DNA from: Membranipora membranacea
Lineage: Eukaryota; Bryozoa; Gymnolaemata; Cheilostomatida; Membraniporidae
DNA: 64,000 nt
Assembly: GCA_914767715.1 (NCBI GenBank)
Contig: OU612066.1
Location: forward strand, 34,138,283 to 34,202,282
Direction: 5' to 3'
Under the pieces are notes generated by a model that did no database searches, was not told the DNA's origin, and worked only from the letters and a program-made list of their open reading frames with translations. Positions 1-11,100 of the stretch are shown here, one piece after another (the first letter of the stretch is position 1; every line of letters starts with the position of its first letter). The translations under genes and the position numbers were made by a program.

Positions 1-1076
1 GTGGTGTTAACAGCTTGGCACACCTCTGTAGCCATTGCCATGTCAATAAATCCAGGTACTTTGGCACCGGGCGGTTCTCTATTCTTTGTTCAAGTTTTGT
101 GTTTGGTTGGTTGGTTGGTTTATTTTGTCACAAACATTGGTATGCTGCGAGATTGAGTGTTAATACTGTTACATGAGTAGGGAATGTTCAGACCCGCCTT
201 TTTCAAACATTCGCCCGAAGTGGCATAAAGACCATAAAAAGGTGTAAAAATACATTAAAATTACAATTTCAAACAGCATCTGAACCATTCAGTTTGGCAA
301 CTTATATTATTAACGGCGACAGTAATGTGATATAAAGTTATAAAATGTTTTAACTTCAACCAGATAGAATTTCAAACTGTTTTGTGAAGTTTTTGTAACT
401 TTTAAGCGTTTGAAGGGATTCTGCAGACATCAAGACTGCAATTCAGACTTTTCTTCGAAAAGGTATCATTTCAGGGTGCCAGAAAAAAATCAAATTCATA
501 ATTTGAATGGCTGGTTACAGCTGCTTTCCTGTCTAAGACGTGATGTTTCACATTTAAAAACCGGATTTAAAATCGGAACATGCTGCCAAACGCTGGGATT
601 ATAGAGAAGCTATTTAACATTGAGCTATATTTTGCAATAGCTTCTATAATTATACTCTGACCACCCTCTCCCTAGTGATATTCTTTTGCACATTTTAGTG
701 ATCATATACCCATTGATTATAGCTAATGGGGTATCTAAACCTTGTGTAAATGCTTAATCTTCGATAAAGGTTGGTGTTACTGTCAGTAATCATCAATTAT
801 TGACCATAGCCTGCCAAACTTTAATGGACAATGGCACTAATGGCCACTCTATACAAATATCCAATATACAAATAAACTCACCCTGGTGTATTTATTTTGT
901 ATTATATCCATAACAAGTTTGACCAATTTAAATTTTTCTTGCTATTCAAAATATCTCACCTTATTATTCTTGGCGAGGTAGTTGATCATTGCCTAATTGG
1001 CGAGATGCTTCATAACTTTGTGGAAGGGTTTGAGTCGTCACACATCATTACAGGGATTCTCTTTTTTTTCGTTCAG
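1..1076 (+). other. Intron 2 of FOXRED2-like gene A (5' part outside window)
   Basis: Non-coding. Positions 1-190 match 32,036-32,218 in intron 2 of gene C. From 191 to 641 the sequence matches the block found twice in gene C (33,164-33,613 and 34,072-34,520), and the remainder matches 34,521-35,185. The 1.85 kb separating these parts in gene C is absent here. The stretch ends in a pyrimidine-rich tract and the acceptor of exon 3. Exons 1-2 of gene A must lie before the window. Confidence 0.7.
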
Positions 1077-3448
1077 GTTTGGAGATGGTAGACACATACA
1101 GTAAACACAGCCTAGATAAGGAGATATATAAGAATAAGATGGTGCTTATAGTCGGAGGAGGTAACTCTGCTTTTGAAGTTGGAGATCATTTATCCGGAGC
1201 AGCTGCCATTGTTCACATTGCCTTCAATAAGAGAATACAGTTCGCCTGGGATACTCATTATGTTGGTAAGGTTGATTGGGTGAGACCGAACCATAGAATA
1301 AACAATTCCAATTCCAGATTAATTGGATTGGACCTTAAACCATTGAAATTACATGCTGCTGGAGTATATTTCCTCAAAGTATGTTTATGGGTTCTGTTTC
1401 TGGACAGCAACCGGAAGGCAATTAACTTTGTCATAGTCACTAAAATCCACAAATATGTGTACATAAACAGCATTTTAACTTCATGGACTCTTGAACAGCC
1501 AATGTAAAATTTTCTCATCACCCTGAAAACCTAGTTTTTAGTTTGTGGTTGTTGTTTTAAAAGGGAAACCTATCACACATTGCTTTAAATGACTGATAAG
1601 TAAGATCCCAGTGAAGATAAATTGTAATGCTAATTCCAGGAAAGTTTAAACATGATTTGATGGGTCTTTCAAACCAGTTATCATAACACTTAATATCTGA
1701 GCAAAACCAGGGGAAAACACAAAGAAAAATATTTGGCTCAAATTAGCAAATTTAAACTGTTGCATGTCCCTAGTTCCTGCTGTAATGGAAACTTAGAGTA
1801 TCTGCTCTCAGTGGTGGAAATGGAAAAAAATAAGTGCCTATACACCAAACATTGAGATCAATCCAGGCCGGACGGCCGAGCTGCGGGCGCAGCCTGCTGT
1901 GTGGTGCGTCCGGGAGGGGCGCGCGCAGGTTCTCCCCCGCAAATCTTTTTGATATTTGTGCCCTAATTACAGCGTTTCTGGTGTATCTTTTTGACTTTTT
2001 GAGCCTAAATCTAAGAGATGTTTTGACTGAAATGAGAGGAGGCAAAATAATAGACATAATAATTTCATAACCCTACAATACAACATAAACAAACTTATCC
2101 AAGCATACAAAGTGCACAGCAGTGATAGGTTATAAGTGCCTATACACTTATTGAAGGTGTACAGGCATTGATGTGAACTTCCTATACACCGTATAGGCCC
2201 GTATAGGCCCATTTCTAACACTGACTGCTCTCAATTAGCTCTAGAGAAGTTCGATTGACATTTCAGTTCAGGATATTATATATTATACTCTAAACATTTA
2301 TGTACCACTAACTCCATTATTTTGTATTGCAGGTGATTTGCGATCTGTGAATAATAACATCATTGACATGTACCATCTGAAGTCTCTACACTCTGCTATT
2401 GGGAGTCATGTGGTGAAAATTGTGAAGAACGAAGCTGGAAAGTTTGTGGTGACTTTCAAGGATCTGAACACACACTGGGATGTTCCAGGCTACCTCTACT
2501 TTGATATGGAGTACGATCATGTTATCAGCTGTATGGGATGGAAATATGTCAAACCTGAAATCTTTGATGAAACTATCAGAATAGGTAAGAGCTCGATAAA
2601 TAAGCACTTCCATATTCTGTCTTGTCTTTCAAGCAGGTATGATAGTGGTAAAAAATCCTGAACACCATTATCTTTTTTGATACCATTACCATCCTTCCGG
2701 GAATTGGGATCTATTAATTGTTGGCCCTTCTGGATCAACATTTCCGTTAAACTTGGCAAACATCAATTTGACAGCACTACCGGGAATTAGTGTAATGGTA
2801 AAAGACTTACAGACCTGTTCTGTAACCCAAACCATCTATATGTCATCTTTATAGCCTTTGAATGACACATTTGTAGAGACTATTAGGAATGATAGATATC
2901 CTTCTCTGAGTGACTGCTGGGAGACAGACACAGAGCACCTGTTCTATATCGGAGCAGCGATGGCTGCCAAAGACAGGCAGTCAGCTTCCGGTTTCATTCA
3001 TGGATTCAGATACAACATCAGAACTCTACACAACATACTAGAGAATAGGTTCTTCTCTACTCCTCTACCGCATCAAACAATCGCAGACAGACAACTCCAA
3101 ACTATAGCCGATAAAGTTATTGGTGAGTTTTCAACATTCGACTGCTATGCTGAGATTTTCAAACCTGGAAATCATTTTGGCAAAATATCAGTGACTCTGC
3201 TTGACTTAGTTTCAGGAAACCAGAGAACGTAACGTAAATTTCAAAACACTGAATATCTTTGTAGGTCGCTCATCAATCAGTGACTCTCTGTATCAGATGA
3301 ATGGATTTATGTGTGATGTTATGGTTTGTGATGATGAAGGTAACACAACATACTTCACAGATCTACCCAGAAACTATGTGATGAAGAGAAAAGAGTTCAG
3401 AAACTCCAAGCATGTATTCATCTTCCACCTCTCATATGGATTTGACAA
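1077..3448 (+). pseudogene. FOXRED2-like oxidoreductase gene A, 3'-truncated, exons 3-6
   Basis: Four exons of a FOXRED2-like FAD/NADPH oxidoreductase are visible: exon 3 1077-1265, exon 4 2333-2584, exon 5 2877-3122 and exon 6 3265-3448. Their lengths (189, 252, 246, 184 nt) and splice phases match genes B, C and D exactly, and none has an internal stop. Exon 3 carries the second Rossmann motif (GGGNSAFE). Exon 5 carries the SASGFIHGFRY block typical of the family. Exons 7 and 8 are missing: intron 6 follows gene C until about 3819 and then jumps to sequence found downstream of gene C. Reading through the exon 6 donor gives FDK then TGA, so a transcript would encode a protein without its last roughly 190 residues. 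Exons 1-2 are outside the window. It may be a decaying paralogue or a shortened gene. Family assignment is confident; functionality is doubtful. Confidence 0.75.
1809..2223. mobile_element. Nonautonomous hAT-type element in intron 3 of gene A
   Basis: A 415-bp insertion with imperfect terminal inverted repeats: CAGTGGTGGAAATGG at the left and the complement of CAGTGTTAGAAATGG at the right. It is flanked by 8-bp copies, tctgctct and actgctct. The matching place in gene C (about 35,951) has one copy, actgctct, so C preserves the empty site. TIRs starting CAGNG and 8-bp duplications are standard for hAT transposons. The motif cctatac recurs near both ends, as subterminal repeats do. The centre (1861-1940) is unusually GC-rich. 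No transposase is present. Confidence 0.8.
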
Positions 3449-3858
3449 GTGAGTAGCAGATTCTTATCTTGATTATAATGTCAGACTTAGCTCAAGGGGC
3501 TCGTAAAACAATTTGATTGACCGCTGTCTCATCATTGCTGCCAAATTCCCATCATTTGGTTCCTTGTTCTCAGGACATCTTCAAAAGTGAAACTTTAAAA
3601 ATTGGGTAGAAACAAAACTCAAGCTAGTCACAAACATGAATTTTGATCTCGGTCATCGTTCTCTGATAAATAACCGGTTTCCTCACATAATTTTTCTTGG
3701 TTAAAGTTGGTACCGCTATCGACCTGCTTTGGGTGCTCAGGCTAAATGGATTGTCAATTGTCATATTATGAATATCTGAATGAGCACTTCCAACACTGTC
3801 ATCTAATTCAAAGGACTTTCTATCGAATAATAATATTACACTTTTGCAACAGGAACTA
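3449..3858 (+). other. Remnant of gene A intron 6 and deletion junction
   Basis: From 3449 to about 3819 the sequence is nearly identical to gene C intron 6 (37,196-37,575). It stops a few bases before the exon 7 acceptor. A filler of about 35-40 nt with no counterpart follows, and from about 3859 the sequence matches 40,396 onward, downstream of gene C. About 2.8 kb holding exons 7-8 and the 3' flank is therefore missing here. Confidence 0.75.
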
Positions 3859-6158
3859 AAAAAGTTCTGAATAAGAAGTGATTATCTTTCAGTGGATTGG
3901 ATTCCTTATCAAAGTCAAGTGGATCTGGAGATTATATGCTCAGACTTAATAAGACCACAATATCAATGGTCGTCAGATGACTCCACCAGTGTGGTTTGTC
4001 TGCCTGGGACCCTGGGTTATTTGGTCATTAGATTTTTAAAATAGAGAGTGTGAGCATTTTTCTTACTGTAAACAATTTAGGTTGTAACAAAATGTAAGTT
4101 AGTGAATGTAATGATTTGTGTTAGGCTGACCTCTAATGAGGTATTTCATTACAGGATGATGTTGTGGTTTGTTGGCTAGCTGGTCAGAGTGTCTTGGTAT
4201 TTGTCATTGGTTGTTTGTCGATTGTCTCAGATGTAAAACCAACTTTGTAATAGACTCTTATCATGGGTTTGTGGTTTCTCTTTGGCAGCAGCCACCCTCT
4301 CTCACTGTCATAAACAGTTCTGGATTGCTGTCGAGACTGAGTAGAGATTTATTGTGCTGCAGTGCATTTTTTCCTCTCATTGGTGTCACATTTTTCTGAG
4401 TGTGACCTATATTTTGAACTTCTGAGATATCTTTTATGAAATTTGAATCAAGTATACCGTGATCAATTGACCAAAGGGTTAAATTCGGACAGGCATATGT
4501 GTGTTGATGAATGCAAAGCTATATATTGGTCTATAGCATGATATATCGCCTTTTCAGGTTCGCAGGAAATATTATTGAAAGGGGCAGTAACAGCTATAGC
4601 AATAGCAACAAGATTATTCTGGTTTTTTTGTAATTATATTCATCAATACTTATCTATATATAAAATCCTTTATCCAAATATTTCAGTAAACTAAATCAAA
4701 TATATTGAAATGATTCAACCAGTAATAGTATTGCATTGCATACAAGGTATCAAGATTCAGATTTGTATATCTGGGCAACAGTTGAAGAATGCAGATAAAT
4801 TTTTTGTCAGTCAGCACTATAACCTGTTTTAAAATATTTGGTAGATGCCAAGTTTTGGCTACTATCCATCATTCTATCAAATCTAGATGAATGTTGCTTA
4901 ATAAGGTTTAATTATTATAAAAGAGATTCCTAGCTAGGATGTCAGCGATGTCATTTATGGTCATGGTATTTATTTCGCTTTACAGTGACCTATTCCAGTA
5001 GTGTGCGGATCAAATGTTCTTTGGGAATTCCCAAAGATAGCAATGTTAGATTATTTGCTATTTGTTATTCATTTAAACCCTCATAGAGTGATGAGCCAGT
5101 CAACATACACACCGTTATCGATAAACATCATGGAGTCAATGACCGAAAAACTTCCAGCCAAAATAAATATCTCTTCCAACCCAATAAACTACACCAGGCA
5201 CTCATTAGAGGTTTTCTGTGTTAACCATCTCAGGGATAGAAAATAAAATATGGATTATCTATCATACAAAAATAAATAAAGTCATTGCTAGCTATATTGA
5301 GCGCTAGTTTTCCTGCTGTTCCTGTTGTATTTATTGGGACAAAAATGGTATTTCTATGAAGTTATTTCTATTAAGGCTTCTTTCAAGTATAGGTACTTCT
5401 TGAGTGGCAAACCGAGTTTAGGATTTCAATTTGATTGATTTCCATTCCATTGCATATAATGATACTACTATATTGGCTTTCTGACGGACACGTCTTGGGT
5501 TAAAGAGTTTTTTACCCATGTTAACAAAGAAGATGACTCCTAATATATACTTGCTGTTGTTTAACCAAGGAGGTATTCTCCCAAACTCCCCTGACTGATC
5601 AGCAAAACAACTCTCTCCCTCTCTCCTTTATGGGATCATTATTTGTGTTCTCTGTAGAAGGAGAGTGAACATAAATATGAGACACTTGGGTTAATACTCA
5701 GTTTTGAGTACTGACTAATATTTAAGTGGCTGTTGGGTGGAAAAGCCTGTCAGAGCCAACACATTAGCTAACTAACATTGTGAGGATGCAAAAATTGGTT
5801 GGTGACACCTGCATAAAAGCTTTCTATTATCTTGCTATCTTGCTCAGATATCATCTTAGTTGCAAAATATCAATACTCGTCCAAATTTGGGAGTATAATC
5901 TCATTTTTTTGCGAAAAGACTCACCAAAGCTCCTTAAAAACCTGATCCAGATTAAAAATATTAAATCAATGTAATTAGTGACTCTAAGCAGCTGATTAGA
6001 TTTACGCATTGCTTAAGTGACGGATTATGTAAATACCAAAGACGCATTGGATCCAACAAAAAAAGTTGGATGCAAACCAAGTTTTGCATAAGGGAATAAA
6101 TTATTGACAACACCAATGCGTAATCGCTTTTCAAACCAAATCTTTAACTTTGTTCTAG

Positions 6159-6190
6159 CAAGGAGTAACAGGGAACGCTATTACTCCTTG
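6159..6190. mobile_element. 32-bp palindromic micro-element, 7-bp target duplication
   Basis: The inverted ends CAAGGAGTAA and TTACTCCTTG enclose a 12-nt centre. The element is flanked by perfect direct repeats gttctag (6152-6158 and 6191-6197). The duplicated sister locus at 42,688-42,694 has a single gttctag and no insert, so this is an insertion with a known empty site. It shares ends and duplication length with the elements at 59,896 and 60,528. Confidence 0.8.
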
Positions 6191-7397
6191 GTTCTAGTTC
6201 CACATATCGACAGAATCTAAATAAAGGTTATGGAACATGTGAAATGTTTAAAAGATTACAGAAGTTCACCAACAGCATAGCAATACAGCTTCACCATATT
6301 CTCCGCCCCCCTTCTTCTGCCCAACAGACTGTTGGGCAAGGTGCAAAAGTCTTGGGGGCTTAGACTTATCAAGTGTATTTTATAAATAACTAGAGATAAT
6401 ACTGAATTTCAGAAATATAATACTGATATAAAAGTTCAAAGCAGTCTTATAACACCTGAGAATTTGTCTCTAATTGGGAATGGTATCAGTATGCAGTCAG
6501 AAGCAATCAAGTGAAGCCTTCAGAGTTATAATTACAAGGAAAGTAGAGGCTGTGATGGAGATAATTCCTAATTTCTGTTGTTGATTATTGAATTGATTAT
6601 TAATGGGTGCCTCTCGATTTACACTAAGTCTGTTGTTTTTCGTTTCATCCCTACAACCTTGACCTATATACTATCGTCCTGAGGATTTATCTGACATCAC
6701 TTTGACCATGAGTTTGAATTTTTGATCGCCTTTAGTCAAATATCTGTATTCTGTACTCTGGTCAATGTTAAGACAATGAAAAGAAATGGGTAAAAGGTTT
6801 TAGGGTTAGGTTATTCCACCAGGGAGGGTGGGAGGGTATATCCCACCCTTCCTGATTCCACCATGCAATTTATAATCACCCCTACCTTCTGTCTACTGAG
6901 TCAAAATGAGTTAATCCCATTGGTCAGGTCAGAACTACAAAATCAGTATGATTACACAACCTCAGGGGATTTGCTTTATTCTCAAGTATTTATTGTCTTA
7001 TGTCAAGTGTGTGTGGTCAGAGAATGGTAATTATAATATGTTTGGAGGCAAAGTGACTCCAAAGTGAATATATTTGTTTACAATGCACATAGACTTGCAG
7101 GTCCACATTTTAATGTTCTCAGTGGACATAAGTGACCTATAGTGAAAGTGAAGTCAAAAGATCACACAATTCATATCTAAAGGCTGCTAGGCTTATTTTG
7201 ACAACCATGAGATTACAGGTGTATTGTATGTTGCTTAGTATGACAGACTCATAAAGACAATAGCTGATGGCAAAATCTGTCCAGACAATCAGCAGACATT
7301 ATTTCAGGGTGACTTTAGTTCATCATCATAAGACTACAAAAGAGTTGTTTATGTCATTTGAAAAACTTGTGACTAGCTGGCATTTGCCAATTCATGA

Positions 7398-7466
7398 AAA
7401 ATCATAGATTTCCTGGCCGGTGTCTAACCTTAACATAAAATCATAGATTTCCTGGCCGGTGTCTAA
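7398..7466 (+). repeat. Short direct duplication in A-B spacer
   Basis: A 30-bp segment containing atttcctggccggtgtctaa occurs at 7398-7427 and again at 7437-7466, offset by 39 bp. It looks like a local slippage or repair duplication. Confidence 0.75.
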
Positions 7467-7544
7467 AATCAGAAAACTTGATCAGAGACATTCTGATACA
7501 ATTTTAAAGCAAGGCCAACCATCACTTCTGTTTCTGGTTCTAAT

Positions 7545-7579
7545 CAGGGAGTTAGAGACACTAACTGTCCAACTCCTTG
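7545..7579. mobile_element. 35-bp palindromic micro-element (likely same family)
   Basis: The ends CAGGGAGTT and AACTCCTTG are inverted with one mismatch. The flanks are ttctaat and ctctaat, a 6/7 match. End sequence and 7-bp duplication resemble the perfect copies at 6159 and 60,528, so this is probably an older member. No clean empty site could be read in the sister spacer. Confidence 0.5.
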
Positions 7580-8147
7580 CTCTAATCCAGTCAATATTGA
7601 TACGTAATAAATGAAGATCAAAGAGCGTTGCTACTTACCGTCATTTTCCTAAATCAGAGGTACTTCACCAAAGCCAATTTAGCATTGTAGACAACATGTC
7701 AAAGTATTTATTTACCTGGTCTCTTAGTCGACTGTTAGCAATGAATATTTTAAAATTTATCATTTAATTGTTGTACATTTTAGAATAAATCGGTTTGAGT
7801 AAAGGAGTTCATCACATGGTTTATGTATTATTGCCTTCTTTGGAGGAAAAATTTAATAACTTAGTGTAAAAAAATATGAATAAATAACGTAGAATAAATT
7901 AAAATTCATATAGAAAATCTGATCTTTGATTGGCTTAATAAAGCGTATCTAAAAAGAGCTGCGCTTGAAAAAAGTAAACCAATTAATTACTCGGTTTTGT
8001 GTGCAGTTAGCTATTTTACCACAACAACATGTTTGATATTTTTTACAGCTCAGTTCATATAAATTTATACATTTACTGTGCGTTCATTGAAGCCAGGATT
8101 AGTAGTTTGAAATAAGATTGACATAAAAAAATGGAAAATGTGTACTC

Positions 8148-11100
8148 CTAATAATGCTTACGTCTTGTAGAGCTCATATTATCACCACTTTCATATGGTT
8201 GTTCTATTCGCTTTGTTTGAGGGGAGAGGGGTGGAGTGGGAAGACCCCCAATAGTCTCATTTTCACTAGTAGCCATAACTGAGGCCATGATATCTCCTCT
8301 GGTAGGTTTGAGTATTCTTTGTTGTTCAGGTACAGGGTTACGAGGTAAAAGTTCTTGGGAAGGTTTACACTCTGATTTCTCCCATAGAGGAGGGAGTCGT
8401 TTCATCTCTTCTTCGGTCAAAGGGACAAATATCTGTTTGATGATGTGTTCTGGTAGTGGCACCAAGTTGAATGTCTCTTTGGTCCAGTTCATCTGTAGAA
8501 AAAAATTGGAAATAGTTATGTACTATTCAAGTTCAAGTATTTGTGCTAAGAATTCAAACAACCCGACAGCGTCCACTCATTCTGTATTGAATACCATACT
8601 TGGCAATACATTATTGACTAACAGAATATGCTGGGCAACCTAGCAGCATCTAAGTATGCATTCCACTTGGTTTGAAATTTCTTGCATTTAATTTGACTCC
8701 CCCATCTGCTTTGACAAAAACAGCGTTTTCTGCCTCATTTCCTCCCTAAAATGACACAACGTCATTGAATCAAGTTTTTGTTTAGGTATTCATTTTCAGT
8801 AGCTCGGCAGCTTTCCAACGGTATATGATATGTTGATATTCGGATCGGTCTTTGACATTACCTTAATGATAAAACAGCTCTGACAACTAAAAAGATGTTC
8901 AGGGACATGAGGCACACATAGATGGCTATAGCTTATCTTGACAAGCTTTGCTCAGCCCCCCCCCCCCCCACCAGATCAACAAACATTTCAAGACAGGCTA
9001 AGTAGACTGTATGTGCAAGATTAATCAATTTGCGATAAATAACTAAATAGCAATGTTGGGCAAATGTCGAATTCTCCAACTAAATATGAAAACTTACCTT
9101 CTCATTAACATAGTGCTTGATGTAGTTCTCATTGGCAGTGAGAGGCCATTGTGGGAACTCGCTGCATGTCCAAGCATCGAATCTTACAATTAGAGCCTCT
9201 TGTAGTTCCGTCTGGTCGATGTATTCACCGAAGCTGTGGTATTCTATGTAAGGATGTAGGAATGAGGCACATCTATTACTAGAGAAATCTGGAGCGTGTA
9301 CATTGTCCACTGGCTTAGCTGTGGCTCCAAACCTGTAATAGATTCATGAAAGATTAACCACTTATACCTGATGTATGAGCTATCTTGTCATCTTTAGCGG
9401 TAGTAGGAATTTGGCCTAAGCAACTTAGCCTATTTAGCAACCCCAATAATTTTCAAAGAAAATCATGTGCTTGACAAACGGCCTAACTTTTGTTCTTTTC
9501 TGTCTTGGAATCACAGGAAAAAATGGCATTGTGGGACTGTTCAAGTAGAGCTAACATCCAGTTTAATAGAACAACACATAAACGTTATAAGCTGACTTAC
9601 TTATCAAATCCATATGAAAGGTGGAAGATGAAAACATGCTTGGAGTTTCTTAACTCTTTTCTCTTCATAACATAGTTTTTGGGTAGATCTGTGTAGTATG
9701 CAGTGTTGCCTTCATCATCACAGACCATGACATCACACAGAAATCCGTTCATCTGATACAGAGAGTCACTGATTGATGAGCGACCTACAAAGATATTCAA
9801 TGTTTTGAAATTTACGTTACGTTCTCTGGTTTCCTGAAACTAAGTCAAGCAGAGTCACTGATATTTTGCCAAAATGATTTCCAGGTTTGAAAATCTCAGC
9901 ATAGCAGTTGAATGTTGAAAACTCACCAATAACTTTATCGGCTATAGTTTGGAGTTGTCTGTCTGCGATTGTTTGATGCGGTAGAGGGGTAGAAAAGAAT
10001 CTATTCTCTAGTATGTTGTGTAGAGTTCGGATGTTGTATCTGAATCCATGGATAAAACCGGATGCTGATTGCTTGTCCTTTGCGGCCATCGCTGCTCCGA
10101 TAAAGAACAGGTTCTCTGTGTCTGTCTCCCAGCAGTCACTCAGCGAAGGATATCTATCATTCTTTATAGCCTCTACAAATATGTCATTCAAAGGCTATAA
10201 AGATGACATGTAAATGGGTTAGGTGACAGAGCAGATCTGTAAGTCTTTTACCATTACATTAATTCCAGGTAGTGCTATCAAATCTGATGTTTGCCAAGTT
10301 TAGCGGCAATGTTGATCCAGAATGACCAATAATTAATAGATCACAACCGATGCCCAGAAGGGTGGCAGTGGTATCAAAATAAATAATGGTGTTCAGGACT
10401 TATTTGAAAGGCAAGTCAGGATATGGGAGTACTTATTCATCAAGCTCTTACCTATTCTGATGGTGTCATCAAAGATTTCAGGTTTCACATATTTCCATCC
10501 CATACAGCTGATGACATGATCATACTCCATATCAAAGTAGAGATAGCCAGGAACATCCCAGTGTGTGTTCAGATCTCTGAAAGTTACCACAAACTTCCCA
10601 GCTTCGTTCTTCACAATCTTCACGACATGACTACCAATAGTAGAGTGTAGTGACTTCAGATGGTACATGTCAATGATGTTGTTATTCACAGCTCGCAAAT
10701 CACCTGCAATACAAAACAAGCCTTAACGTAAGAATAGCGCAATAAATCAAATTTTACTTCAGCAAAACCAAAAGTAGTAAAATTTCTAATATATAATCTT
10801 TATTTTTGACCTGAGTAGTTTCACAGTTATGCAGGTATGCTTTGATGATCATAAGATAATAAAGAAATAATGTATGTAAGTAAGAGATAAAATTACCACT
10901 AAATGGTGTCAGATTTGAAAGATGGGCTCAACCAAACCTATTGTTTTCATTCTGACAACATACAGTTATACATTTATATGAGTAATACTACATGTGTTTG
11001 TACAAATTAAATGTTTTGTTCCAGCAGATTACAATCTGTTTCTTGGATACCAACACTTACATAGTCAACAATCAAGAGGCCATGACTTTTTTTATAGACA

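Larger units (their letters stand above)
3859..8147. other. Spacer between convergent genes A and B
   Basis: No gene recognised. The spacer is collinear with the C-D spacer (40,396-47,132) but carries a single copy of the segment that is tandemly doubled there. Short open frames within it do not line up with conserved frames in the sister copy, so I treat them as chance. The identifiable contents are two tiny palindromic insertions and a short tandem duplication, listed separately. Confidence 0.6.

Noticed and set aside
410-604. Small gene in the repeated 450-bp block
   Set aside because: The frame is not kept in the two gene C copies of the same block, so it is not under coding constraint.
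1861-1940. HDV-like ribozyme in the GC-rich core of the hAT element
   Set aside because: Several stems can be drawn, but I could not place the double pseudoknot and catalytic C in the required order.
2855-2876. Exon 5 of the FOXRED2-like genes starting at the upstream acceptor (PLNDTFVE reading)
   Set aside because: Joined to exon 4 this start shifts frame and meets TGA within four codons. The acceptor 22 nt downstream keeps frame, is the only one kept in gene D, and aligns better with the family.
8236-8643. Plus-strand open frame opposite gene B exon 8, and similar antisense frames at 10,423, 36,131, 38,019 and 49,177
   Set aside because: They are mirror readings of conserved exons. They recur because the coding strand is conserved, and they lack their own splice or family support.
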